In this document: one piece after another, positions 34,157-43,421 of the stretch
Layout: every line of letters starts with the position of its first letter
Numbering within the stretch: position 1 is the stretch's first letter
Assembly: GCA_963716865.1 (NCBI GenBank)
Contig: CAVQUF010000001.1
Span: 1-64,000, forward strand
Length of the DNA: 64,000 nt
Direction: 5' to 3'
Source of the DNA: AC-32 sp963716865
GTDB taxonomy: Bacteria; Actinomycetota; Thermoleophilia; Gaiellales; Gaiellaceae
Program-made: the position numbers and the translations under genes
Notes under the pieces: generated by a model
Told to the model about the DNA's origin: nothing
Databases searched by the model: none
What the model saw: only the letters and a program-made list of their open reading frames with translations

Positions 34157-34909
34157 GTGGCCCCGAACCCCGATCGCGAGCTCGCCGAAGCGCGAGCCTG
34201 CATCGACCGCGGCGACGAGAAGGCGGCGCTGAAGCACCTCGACCGGGCACGCCGAGGGTACGTGCAGCGGCACGACGTGGCCGGGCTCGAGCACCTGATC
34301 GTGCTGGCAGACGTGCTCGGCGCCGCGGACGAGCGGACGAGGAACGGCCGCGAGAACCTCGTCTACGCCATCGAGCAGAACGTCCGCACCGAGACCCGCC
34401 GCACGGCGCTGCAGCGGGGCGAACGCTGGCAGGATCCGTACCCCGATCTCCAGGCCCCCACCGAGCACACGGGCATCACGCTCACGCGCGGGGTCAAGAT
34501 CGCGATCGCGATCGGCACGGCTCTCGCCACGGCCGCGCTGGTAGGGATCTTCATCGTGCCGCTGTTCTTCGCCGGGAGCACGACCGAGGTGACACTGAGG
34601 CTGGTGAACGACTCTTCCTCCCGGGTCGAGGTCCGCGGCTGCAACGACGTGAACTGCACGACGACCTGGACGCGCGCCGACCTCGAGCCGGGCACCACGG
34701 CGGAACGCGACGTGGCCGCGGACGACTCCGTGCAGCTCTTCAAGGTGCAGCGGTCGGGGGCGGAGACCTGCCTGCCGCTGCTCGTGCACAGGGCCTACGA
34801 GCGCGCGGGCGCCGACTCGACGGTGCCGCTCGTGGCGCGGCTCTCCAGCGCGACGCCCTGCCCCGGAACGGCCGTGCTTCCGCGGGCTGCGCCCGTGCGG
34901 GGGCTCTAG
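34157..34909 (+). CDS. Membrane-anchored protein of unknown function
   Basis: 250 aa from GTG 34157. The cytoplasmic N-terminal half is helical and TPR-like (DRELAEARACIDRGDEKAALKHLDRARRGY). One transmembrane helix spans about 111-136 (IAIAIGTALATAALVGIFIV). An extracellular beta-rich domain then carries paired Cys (GCNDVNCTTTW; ETCLPLL; ATPCPG). No family recognised. It is divergent from the small helical gene and convergent with the gene ending at 34914. Confidence 0.6.
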   Translation: MAPNPDRELAEARACIDRGDEKAALKHLDRARRGYVQRHDVAGLEHLIVLADVLGAADERTRNGRENLVYAIEQNVRTETRRTALQRGERWQDPYPDLQAPTEHTGITLTRGVKIAIAIGTALATAALVGIFIVPLFFAGSTTEVTLRLVNDSSSRVEVRGCNDVNCTTTWTRADLEPGTTAERDVAADDSVQLFKVQRSGAETCLPLLVHRAYERAGADSTVPLVARLSSATPCPGTAVLPRAAPVRGL

Positions 34910-34913
34910 CGGG

Positions 34914-36167
34914 TTAGGAGGCGAGCGCGGCGAAGTAGCCGGCCGGGCGCGGCCGGACGCCTATCAGCGCCTCGTCGAGCGACTCGATCAGCGTCGCGCG
35001 GTCGCCGTGCGCAAGCGTCTCGACGACCGCCTTCCGCACGGCCTCGGCAGCCGCGGGACCGGCGGGCTCGCCGCGCGTCAGCGAGCGGAGCCGCTCGAGC
35101 TCGTCCGCGCGCTCCCGCCCGGTCTCGCCGAGCAGCACCGCGGCGCGGACCGTCGCAGCCCAGAGCCCGTCGGCCCCGCCGAGAAGCGCCGTGAGCGCCT
35201 CGCGGAGCTGCTCCGAGCGGAAGGGCTCGGCCGAGAACAGCGACAGCTCCCAGCGGTCGAGCGCCTCGGCGAGCTCCGCGTCTTCCTCCGCCCGCGCGAG
35301 CCGCGCGAGCAAGTCGCTCGCCAGGCGCGCCCGGAAGGCGTCGAGCCGCGTGGGCTCACCCGGAGGTCCGGCCGCGGCGATCGGGAGAACGGGGCGGATT
35401 CCGAGCGGCCGCCAGTCCAGGCGCTCGAAGAGCACCGGGCCGGCGGCAACGGGCGCAGCGGTCGCGAGGCGAAGCGCGCTGACGGCATCCGCGAGCTCGC
35501 CCGGAGCATCCGGCGCGCCCGGCGCGTTCGGGGCGAGCGTTCGCTCCAGCTCGAGGACGCACAGCCGGTCGGGCTCGCGCCCGAACCCGGCCGGGAGCAG
35601 CCCCGAGGCCTCCGGCCAGTGCGCGGCGAGCTCGCCGGCTGCGGCGACGCGGATCGAGAGGCCGTTCCCGAGCTCGAGCCTCGTCCCGAGCGAGAGCCCG
35701 GTGAGGGGCGCGAGCGCGGCGTAGGAGCGGCGCTCGCCGAGCAACGTCTGCTCGAAGCCGGCGTACGCCCGGTCGAACGCCTCGTCGGCCCAGTCCGCGC
35801 CTCCGGCGGCCTCGGCCACGTCCGCCAGCAGCGGGAGCAGGATGGTCCGCAGCAGCGCGTCGTCCGGGCCGGCGCCGCGCCGGCCGGTGTGCGCAGTGGC
35901 GTAGACGGCGGCCGCGGGCTCGCGGCTCAGCTCGTCCAGGACGATTCGAGCATCCGCGAGCGCGCCGAGGCGCTCGGCCCGGGCGTCGACGTAGGAGCGC
36001 ACGAGCGGCCGGTACTCGTAGAGCGAGGTCGGGCCGCGCTCGCCCGGATGCTCCTCGAACGCGAACGGGATCTCGTCGCCGCCCTCGACATCCGCGGCGA
36101 GCAGGGAGAAGCCCGCCAGGCAGAACGAGCGCAGGGCGCGATAAAGGTGCGGGGCGCGCACGGCCAC
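34914..36167 (-). CDS. Conserved-looking protein of unknown function
   Basis: 417 aa, Ala/Leu/Glu/Arg-rich, no signal peptide or transmembrane helix. Segments such as DEIPFAFEEHPGERGPTSLYEYRPLVRSYVDAR near the N-terminus and DEALIGVRPRPAGYFAALAS at the end look structured. No motif identifies a family. ATG 36167 lies nine bases past the nei stop, so the two are likely one transcript. Confidence 0.6.
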   Translation of the reverse strand: MAVRAPHLYRALRSFCLAGFSLLAADVEGGDEIPFAFEEHPGERGPTSLYEYRPLVRSYVDARAERLGALADARIVLDELSREPAAAVYATAHTGRRGAGPDDALLRTILLPLLADVAEAAGGADWADEAFDRAYAGFEQTLLGERRSYAALAPLTGLSLGTRLELGNGLSIRVAAAGELAAHWPEASGLLPAGFGREPDRLCVLELERTLAPNAPGAPDAPGELADAVSALRLATAAPVAAGPVLFERLDWRPLGIRPVLPIAAAGPPGEPTRLDAFRARLASDLLARLARAEEDAELAEALDRWELSLFSAEPFRSEQLREALTALLGGADGLWAATVRAAVLLGETGRERADELERLRSLTRGEPAGPAAAEAVRKAVVETLAHGDRATLIESLDEALIGVRPRPAGYFAALAS

Positions 36168-36175
36168 CTCTCCCG

Positions 36176-37000
36176 TTACGCGGCCGGCTCCTCCTCTCCT
36201 CTAAGACGGCTGCGCCTGCAAGCCGGCGCAGCCTCTCTTGTCGGCGTCGCAAGCGAGCGCCTTCGCTGGCAGCGCGGGCACCAGTAGGCCGTCCGGTTGC
36301 CGTCGCCCTGCCCGCGGGAGCGAATCGGCTCGCCGCAGCGATGGCACGGGCGGCCGGCGCGGCGATAGACTGCGCGCTCGGCGCGGCCGTTCTCGAGCGA
36401 GACGCGCATCAGACGAGCAGCCTCCCGCAGCACGTCCTCGAGCTCGTCGTCGGTCGCGCCGCCGAGGCGGAGCCACGGAGAGAGTCGTGCATGCCAGAGC
36501 GCCTCGGTCCTCCAGACGTTTCCGACCCCGGCGACGAGGCGCTGGTCGAGCAGCGCATCGCCGAGCTCGCGGGACCGATGCTCGCGGCGAAGATTCGCGA
36601 TCATCGCGGCGCGATCGGGCGGGTCGGCGAGGATGTCCGGGCCGAGCCGTTCGCGCATCCGGTCACCGCGGGAGAGCTCCAGCACCGGCCCGTTCCAGAG
36701 CAGGGCCTCGTGACTCTCGGACCGGAGCACGAGCCACGGCCGCCCGCGCACGGGCGCGCCCGCGGGCCGCACCTGCCAGCGGCCGCTCATGCGGAGGTGG
36801 CTGCGCAGCGTGAGGCCGCCGTCGAAGCTCAGGAGCAGGTTCTTGCCCGCGGCCTCTGCGCGAAGCAGCCGCCGCCCGTCCAGCCGCGAGGCGTCGAGCA
36901 CGGCGGCCGCCCGCGGGTGCGGCGTCTCGACGGCGACCGGCTCCCCGACGAGCACCTGAAGCCGGCGCGCGGCGCGGTGGAGCGAGTCACCCTCGGGCAT
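36176..37000 (-). CDS. nei: Fpg/Nei-type DNA glycosylase (Nei-like)
   Basis: 274 aa. MPEGDSLHRAARRL gives the N-terminal Pro nucleophile and Glu; MPEGD is the Nei-like form. Conserved Lys in AGKNLLLSF, the helix-two-turn-helix LLDQRLVAGVGNVWRTEAL, and a zinc finger with CHRCGEP and CPRCQR. Removes oxidised bases and cuts AP sites. The last about 25 residues (SLATPTREAAPACRRSRLRG...) come from a two-hairpin repeat that has replaced the original stop, so the C-terminus is extended beyond the family norm. Confidence 0.9.
   Translation of the reverse strand: MPEGDSLHRAARRLQVLVGEPVAVETPHPRAAAVLDASRLDGRRLLRAEAAGKNLLLSFDGGLTLRSHLRMSGRWQVRPAGAPVRGRPWLVLRSESHEALLWNGPVLELSRGDRMRERLGPDILADPPDRAAMIANLRREHRSRELGDALLDQRLVAGVGNVWRTEALWHARLSPWLRLGGATDDELEDVLREAARLMRVSLENGRAERAVYRRAGRPCHRCGEPIRSRGQGDGNRTAYWCPRCQRRRSLATPTREAAPACRRSRLRGEEEPAA
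36204..36272. repeat. Two-hairpin interspersed repeat, copy d (inside nei 3' end)
   Basis: agacggctgcgcctgcaagccggcgcagcctct forms the first hairpin and ggcgtcgcaagcgagcgcc the second, matching copy a. It lies in frame within the last codons of nei. Confidence 0.65.
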
Positions 37001-37038
37001 GCGGCCAGGGTAGCCCTGCTACGGTCCAGGGCTCGGCG

Positions 37039-37443
37039 ATGATCCTTCGCTCGGCACTCGCTGTCTTCGCCTTTCTGGGCCTTCTGGCGAGCGCCACGGC
37101 CGCCGTGTCACAGCCGCACCTGCTCTCGACGCGCGCTCGAGCCGGGCACATCGTCGCCGTGTACACGCTCGGCGAGCAGGTGCCCTCGAGGATCGTCGTT
37201 GCCTCCCGGCGCGCCACGGGCCCCGAAGGGAATCTCCTCGACAAGAACGTCCGCCTTCGCGAGCCGCTGTCGGCCACGACCCGCGTGCGTGGGGGCTACC
37301 GGATGCGAACCCGCCACACGCTGCGGCCCGGGCGGTACTACGTGCAGGTCTCGGCGACGGTGCTCGGGCTCGACTGCACGCCGCACAAGCCGTGCCCGGC
37401 TCGGTGGTCGAACATCCTCCGGGTCAGGGTTCCCCGGCGCTGA
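37039..37443 (+). CDS. Secreted protein of unknown function
   Basis: 134 aa with a signal peptide (MILRSALAVFAFLGLLASATAA). The mature part is beta-rich (GHIVAVYTLGEQVPSRIVVA; YRMRTRHTLRPGRYYVQVSA) with one Cys pair (DCTPHKPC) and ends basic. It may be a small Ig-like surface protein. Convergent with lhr, with one base between the stop codons. Confidence 0.6.
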   Translation: MILRSALAVFAFLGLLASATAAVSQPHLLSTRARAGHIVAVYTLGEQVPSRIVVASRRATGPEGNLLDKNVRLREPLSATTRVRGGYRMRTRHTLRPGRYYVQVSATVLGLDCTPHKPCPARWSNILRVRVPRR

Positions 37444-37444
37444 A

Positions 37445-40400
37445 CTAGGGTCGAAGCACGGCCCGGCGCGGGCCCGGGACGAAGCCGGCCTCGAGCAGCA
37501 GGGGCATGATCTCCGTGTCGGCCACCGGCTCGCCGTCGAAGCGCTCGACCGCGAGGCGCTTCACACCCGCGCGACGAACGTGCTCGACGAGCGCCGAGAG
37601 CGCCTCGCGCATCCAGGCCTCCTCGGGCTCGCGCAGCGGGACGAGCGAGCGGCCGCCTCGCTCGACGAACAGCGCCGCCTCGCCGCCGAGCAGAACGACG
37701 TGCGCGCCCGCGACTCGCGCTGCCCGGGCACCAGCACGCTTCGGCCACGGGAGCGCGGCCCCGTACGGCTGGGCCGGGTCAGGGGCCGCGAGCACGAGCG
37801 GCTCGGCCTCCTCCCCGTCCCTCGGCCGCAGCTCGCGCAGGCGTTCCACGGCGCCGCCGAGCGCGAACTGCGCGCCGCCGAGCCCTTCCACGAAGTACCC
37901 GCGGCGACAGAGGCCGAGCGTCTCGAGCGAGCGCAACTCTCCGTAGACCGCGCCGTACCCGCCGGGGATCCCCTCGCCGCGCACGCCGTCCCGGGTGACG
38001 ATCCCGTGCCGCTCGAGCAAGAGCTCCGCGAGAGCTCGCCGGTCGGGACGACCGTCCGCGAAGAGGCGAGCGGTGGGCGACCAGCGGCCCTGCGTCGCCG
38101 CGATCTCCCCCGTGCGGCGGCGCGAGAAGCGGCGCGGCCGCGCCCGCTCGGCACGCGCCTGCGCCTGGTAGCGGCGGCCCGCCCGGAGCGGCGTCCACGC
38201 GTCGTTCGTCACCTCGCCCGCCCAGACGAGATCCCAGAGCGCGGGGAGCGCCTCCTCGGCCTCGAGCCCGGTGTCCGCGAGCAGGTCGTGCCAGAAGAGC
38301 GCGCTCCGCGAGAGCGCCGCGCGGAGGCGCTCGTGCACCTCGCGCTCGGGGCGATCGGCAGCGGGAGGCGGCCCGAGCGCAGGCGCGTCCTCCCGGAAGT
38401 AGACGGCGACGCGGTCGAGCCCCGCACCCACCCAGACCGCCTCGCCCGAGGCGCAGAGCGCGTCGAGCTGCTCGGGCCGGTAGCCGGGCACGCGGCGCGG
38501 TAGGACATCCGACTCCCAGAGCGCGACGGGCAGCGCCAGGCCCTGAAGCGGCACGAGCGCCTCGCGCAGGGTGGCCCGGCGGTCGACCCCGTGCCAGCTC
38601 GGCAGGAAGCGGCCGAACGCTGCCTGCTCAGCCGGCTCGACCTCCTTCCGCAGAGCCGCCAGCGAGGCCCGCCGCAGCCGGCGCAGCACCTCGGGATCGC
38701 ACCACTCTCGCTCCGTCCCGCCCGGCCGCAGCTCGCCGCGCACCAGCTCGTTTCGGCGCTCGAGGTCACGCAGAACGGGCTCGACGTCGCGGCCGAAGCG
38801 GGTGCTCGCCTCCGGGGTCGTGAACGGCCCGCGCGTGCGGGCGTAGCGACGAACGAGCGAGTGGAGCGGCTCCTCGCTCGCCTCGAGGAAGACCTCCGGC
38901 AGCCCACCCGGCGGCATCGCGCCCACCGCGTCGCGGTAGCGGCCGGCGTCCTCCGCCGCGATGAGGCGGCGCTCGCTCCCGACCCGCACGTGCACTGCGC
39001 GGCGCTCGGCCAGGAGCGGCTCGGCCAGCTCCTCGTCGTACTCGCCGTCACCGAGGTCGCCGCGCCGTCGCAGGAGATCGTGGAGCTCGTCAGGCGTCCG
39101 CGCATGTCCCCGCAGCTGCTCCTCGACCTCCGCGAGCGCGCCCGGGTCGATCAGGTCGCGGAGCTCCTCCTGTCCGAGCAGCTCGCGAAGCAGGTCGCGG
39201 TCGAGCGACAGCGCCTGCGCCCTGCGCTCGGCGGCAGGGGTGTCGTCCTCGTACATGTAGTTGGCGACGTAGTCGAACAGGAGCGACGCTGCGTAGGGCG
39301 AGGCCGACGGCGTCTCGACGTCGACGAGGTCGATCTGCCGCGTGCGCAGTCCGCGCAGGAGCCGCTTGAGCGCGGGCAGGTCGAAGACGTCCTGCAGGCA
39401 CTCGCGGTAGGTCTCGAGCACGACCGGGAACGCGGGATACCGGCGTGCGACCTGCAGCAGCGACTGCGCCTTCAGGCGCTGCTGCCAGAGCGGCGTGCGC
39501 TCGCCCGGGCGGCGGCGCGGGATCAGGAGCGCGCGGCCCGCGTTCTCGCGGAAGCGCGCGCCGAAGAGCGCGGTGTCGCCGAGCTCCTGGGTGACGAGCT
39601 CCTCGACGGCCTCGGGGTCCAAGAGCACGTCGTCGATCGGCGGGGCCGCGTCGGCGTCCGGGAGGTGGATCGCGATGCCGTCGTCCGACCAGATCGCCTG
39701 CGTCTCCAGGCCGAGCGACTCGCGGAGGCGCGCTCCCAGCGCAAGCGCCCACGGCGCGTGCACCCGGCCGCCGAAGGGCGTGAGGATGCAGAGCCGCCAG
39801 TCGCCGATCTCGTCGCGGAAGCGCTCGACCACGATTGTCCGGTCGGACGGGACTGCGCCCGTCGCAGCCTGCTGCTCGGCCAGGAACGTGACCAGATTCC
39901 GCGCTGCCCGCTCGTCGAGCATGTGCTCCTCGCGCAGCCGCGTGACCGCCTTGTCCTCGGACAGCGCGGCCAGCTCGCGCGAGGCCGCGCCGATCGCCTC
40001 GCCCAGCTCGTAGGGGCGACCGACGCCCTCGCCCTTCCAGAACGGCACCGCGCCGGGCACCCCGGGCGCCGGCGAGACGAGCACGCGGTCGCGGGTGATC
40101 TCCTCGATCCGCCACGTGGAGGCTCCGAGCAGGAACGTCTGCCCCGCCCGCGCCTCGTAGACCATCTCCTCGTCGAGCTCGCCGACGCGCCCGCCGCCGT
40201 CGGCGAGGTGGACGCCGAAGAGGCCGCGGTCCGGGATCGTCCCCGCGTTCGTCACCGCGAGCCGGCGGGCGCCCTGCCGCCCGCGCACGACTCCGGCCGT
40301 GCGGTCCCAGACGACCCGCGCCCGCAGCTCGGCGAACTCGTCCGACGGATAGCGGCCGTCGAGCATGTCGAGGACGTTCTCGAGCTGGACGCGCGAGAGG

Positions 40401-41748
40401 TCGGCGAACGGATACGCGCCGCGAATGAGCTCGTAGAGGTCGTCGACGGCGATCTCCTCGTCGGCGCAGATCGCGACGATCTGCTGCGCGAGCACGTCCA
40501 GGGGGTTGCGTGGGATGGTCGTCTCCTCGATCGCGCCGTCGAGCATCCGGCGCGCGACCACCGCCGACTCGAGCAGGTCGGCTCGGAACTTCGGGAAGAT
40601 CCGTCCCTTGGAGACGGCGCCGAGCTCGTGGCCGGCCCGGCCGATCCGCTGCAGGCCGCGGGCCACCGACTTCGGCGACTCGACCTGCACGACGAGGTCG
40701 ACCGCGCCCATGTCGATGCCGAGCTCCAGCGACGACGTGGCGACGAGGCACGGGATCTCGCCCTTCTTGAGCAGCTCCTCGACCTCGACGCGCTGCTCGC
40801 GGGCGAGCGAGCCGTGGTGGGCGCGCGCGATTTCCCGCGGCATCGCTTGCGATGCCGCTGAGGAGGCGTCGCCGGGTTCGCCGGCGTCGCCGCTCATCGA
40901 AGCGAGGTCGTTGAGTCTCAGCGCGAGGCGCTCGGCGAGACGGCGGTTGTTGACGAACACGATCGTCGAGCGGTGCGCGCGGACGAGCTCGAGGATCTCG
41001 GGGTAGATCGACGGCCAGATCGACTGCTGCTCCTCGGGCTCCCGCATGTCGTCGAGCGGCACGACGACGGTCAGGTCGAGCTCCTTCGCCCGACCAGCGT
41101 CCACCAGCTCGATCTCGCGCGCGCCGGACACGAAGCGCCCGATCTCTTCCAGCGGCCGCTGGGTCGCCGACAGGCCGATTCTCTGGACGGGCTCCTGACG
41201 GTCGAAACGAGGCGGTCGAGGCGCTCGACGCTGAGCGCGAGGTGGGCTCCGCGCTTGGTGCCGGCGACCGCGTGCACCTCGTCCAGGATCAGCGTTCGAA
41301 CGGGACGAAGGATCTCTCGCGCGCGCGACGTCAGGAGCAGGAAGAGCGACTCCGGGGTCGTGATCAGGATGTCCGGCGGCTCGCGCAGCATCGCGGCACG
41401 CTCCTTCTGCGGCGTGTCGCCCGTGCGGACGGCCACGCGCAGCTCCGAGCCGAGCCCGGCGAGCGGCCCGCGCAGGTTGCGCTCGATGTCGTAGTTGAGC
41501 GCCTTCAGCGGCGAGACGTACAGGAGGCGCAGGCCCTGCCCGGGTTCCCGGTCGAGGCGGTCGATCCCGTAGAGGAACGCGGCGAGCGTCTTCCCCGAGC
41601 CGGTCGGCGCCTGGATCAGCGTGTGCTTCCCGCTCGCGATCGCGGGCCAGCCGAGCGCCTGCGCGGGTGTCGGCCCGGCGAACGCCGCCTCGAACCAGGC
41701 CCGCGTCTCCGCGGAGAAGACCGCCAGCGGATCGCTCGTTCGCGCCAC
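37445..41748 (-). pseudogene. lhr: Lhr-type superfamily 2 helicase, split by an apparent frameshift
   Basis: Reading GTG 41748 onward: LIQAPTGSGKTLAAFL (Walker A), TTPESLFLLL, ILDEVHAVAGTKRGAHLALS (DEVH). At about 41195-41205 the frame breaks: one frame ends LVSTV, the other continues FDRQEPVQRIGLSATQRPLEEIG (motif III). A one-base deletion explains it. Downstream parts follow in order (SLELGIDMGAVDLVVQVESP, GRAGH), then winged-helix and the large Lhr C-terminal domains; joined, about 1430 aa, a normal Lhr length. Lhr acts in DNA repair. The single lesion in an otherwise pristine gene makes an assembly error or very recent mutation likely. Confidence 0.8.
40839..40896. repeat. Two-hairpin interspersed repeat, copy e (in frame inside lhr)
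   Basis: ggcatcgcttgcgatgcc (perfect hairpin), spacer gctgag, then gaggcgtcgccgggttcgccggcgtcgcc. It encodes SGDAGEPGDASSAASQAMP between LNDLAS and REIARAHHGSLAREQ of the helicase, where homologues have a short loop. Confidence 0.65.
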
Positions 41749-41758
41749 GATCCCGACG

Positions 41759-41902
41759 TTACCAACGGTGACCCGGCGCGAGCACCCTGGCGGCCGGAAG
41801 CTCACCGATCGGAAGAGGAACGCTCGCCTCGCAGCGCAGGTCCCCGCACTCGCACAGGAACTCGCGCACGACCGCGACCGCGTCGCCCTCGGCCCAGGTC
41901 AT
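41759..41902 (-). CDS. Small Cys-rich protein (FxCECxDxxC motif)
   Basis: 47 aa from ATG 41902: MTWAEGDAVAVVREFLCECG..., ending in VLAPGHRW. The pattern F-x-C-E-C-x-D-x-x-C followed by an (A)PGH end recurs in small actinobacterial proteins of unknown role; three Cys could bind zinc. It ends 10 bases before the lhr start on the same strand. Too short for default gene finders, but the residue pattern argues for a real gene. Confidence 0.55.
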   Translation of the reverse strand: MTWAEGDAVAVVREFLCECGDLRCEASVPLPIGELPAARVLAPGHRW

Positions 41903-41933
41903 ACCCCGACGTTAGCAATGCGCGTCTAGCGTT

Positions 41934-42150
41934 CTCTGGATGGAGCGGATCGAGCGCGGCGCGTGGTAGCTCGCGGCACCTGGCGACGGCGATCGCTCGT
42001 TCCCGCGGCGTGCGCGGAGCAGCGCCGCGGCGATCGGCCGGCGGAGGGCGAGGCGCTGGCGCAGTGGGTGCTCAGCGAAGGCGCGCGGCAGACGCTGGAA
42101 ACCGGCCTCGGCTTCGCGGTCTCGACGCTCTTCCTCTGCGAGGGCCGCTC
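41934..42150 (+). pseudogene. Degenerate gene remnant in a pseudogene cluster
   Basis: ATG 41940 starts MERIERGAW then a stop TAG. After a frame change, coding-like sequence reads EGEALAQWVLSEGARQTLE and then FAVSTLFLCEGRS, before running into an unrelated block. No family recognised. Together with the next entries it forms about 0.9 kb of mixed gene debris. Confidence 0.4.
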
Positions 42151-42839
42151 TCGACGGCGGCGACCAGGGAGTCGAGCCCGAGCGATCCGTTCACCTCGAG
42201 CACCGGCACGTCCGCCTCGCGCGCCTCGGACGCGATCGTCTCTCCGAGCAGGAGGTAGAGCGACAGCGGTCCGGGCGGCGTTCCGCGCTCGCGAGCGTCG
42301 CGCGCTGGAAGTCCGCGGTGGGCAGCAGCCAGACGGCGCGGCTCGGGTCGGCGACGCGCTTGCCGCGAGCGCGGACCCCTCGGCCACGACGAGCGGCGAG
42401 GCGGGCAGCGCGCGGAGGTCGTCGACGACCATCGGGCCCCGCTCCCGTGCAACGACAGCTCCGGCGGCGCTCCGCCGCCGGCCCGGCTGCCGCGCTCTCG
42501 GGCGTCATCGACTGCAACCGCTGCGCCGCCTCCGACGACGACCACCTCTGGACGACCGACAACTGGCGGCTCTGGTCGTTCGACAAGCCGACCGGCCTGC
42601 CGCTCGTCGTGCTGCTCGAGTCGCGCGGGCACTACGCGGAGCCCGGCGACCTCCCGACCTGCTCGCCGCGGGGCTCCCCTCACGGGCGAGCGCCCGGTCG
42701 CGGTGCGCGGCCAGCGTTCGCGTGTCGCTCGAGTACCAGCGGCGAGCCCGTACCGCCGCGCGAGGCGCGTGGCGAGGGCCGTCTTCCCGCTCCCCGGAGG
42801 CCCGCCGATCCAGAGCACGTGCTGCAGCCCCATGCGCAT
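42150..42839 (-). pseudogene. P-loop kinase/AAA pseudogene interrupted by a HIT-like fragment
   Basis: From 42839 the minus strand begins MRMGLQHVLWIGGPPGSGKT, a clear Walker A, and reaches RYGL. The continuation (RWYSSDTRTLAAHRDRAL) is split among frames. After 42680 the coding strand switches to the HIT-like piece. From about 42432 down the minus strand resumes with VVDDLRALPASPLVVAEGS, then SRAVWLLPTADFQRATL and GPLSLYLLLGETIASEA in alternating frames. So one kinase-like gene has been split by an insertion and has several frameshifts. It cannot make the protein. Confidence 0.6.
42505..42661 (+). pseudogene. Truncated HIT-family fragment
   Basis: Reads IDCNRCAASDDDHLWTTDNW, then SFDKPTGLPLVVLLESRGHY and AEPGDLP. 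CxxC followed by an aromatic stretch is the start of a HIT/GalT-like domain in actinobacterial proteins, but the His-phi-His-phi-His-phi-phi catalytic segment is missing. It lies inside the broken kinase gene in the opposite orientation. Confidence 0.5.
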
Positions 42840-42871
42840 AGCATCGCCCGCGTGGCCGAGGATGTCCTGAC

Positions 42872-43396
42872 GTGAAGCGCGTCAACGTCAAGGGCGAATC
42901 GGGAACGGGAAAGTCGACGTTCGCTGCTGAGCTGGCGCGGAGGCTCGACCTCACGTACGTCGAGCTCGACGCGCTCCACCACGGGCCGAACTGGAGCGTG
43001 CCGCCCGACGAGGAGTTTCGCACGCGCGTGCGCGCGGCGATGGACGCGGCGCCCGGGGGCTGGGTGATCGACGGCAATTACGAGGGCAAGCTGGGCGACC
43101 TCGTGCTCGCGCAGGCGGACAGGATCGTCTGGCTCGACTTCCCGCTCAGGCTCAAGGTGCGATGGCTGTGGCGGCGGACGGCCGAGCGGATCCGCGACGA
43201 CGTCGAGCTCTGGAGCGGCAACAAGGAGAGCTGGCGGACCGTGCTCGTGGGCTGGGATGCGCTCTTCTGGTGGATGCTGCGGGGGCACTTCCGCCACCGT
43301 CGGCAGTGGCCGGAACGCTTCGCGGGCGACCCGCGCTTCGTCCGCCTGCGCTCGGTCGCGGAGGCGCGGGCCTGGCTCGAGAGCCGCTCGCCGTAG
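42872..43396 (+). CDS. P-loop nucleoside-kinase-like protein (FlaR/AAA_17-type adenylate kinase)
   Basis: 174 aa from GTG 42872. Walker A VKGESGTGKSTFAAELARRL is at 7-26. Then YVELDALHHGPNW, WVIDGNYEGKLGDLVLAQAD and a lid-like WLDFPLRLKVRWLWRRTAER. The topology and YVELDALHH..W segment are typical of small 'DNA topology modulation protein'-type kinases of uncertain substrate. The intact gene directly follows the broken kinase remnants. Confidence 0.75.
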   Translation: MKRVNVKGESGTGKSTFAAELARRLDLTYVELDALHHGPNWSVPPDEEFRTRVRAAMDAAPGGWVIDGNYEGKLGDLVLAQADRIVWLDFPLRLKVRWLWRRTAERIRDDVELWSGNKESWRTVLVGWDALFWWMLRGHFRHRRQWPERFAGDPRFVRLRSVAEARAWLESRSP

Positions 43397-43421
43397 CTCA
43401 TCGCGCGATACTTCACGGGAC

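Noticed and set aside
38591..40861. 756-codon plus-strand frame opposite lhr
   Set aside because: Shadow of the Lhr coding sequence; low-complexity composition and no start signal.
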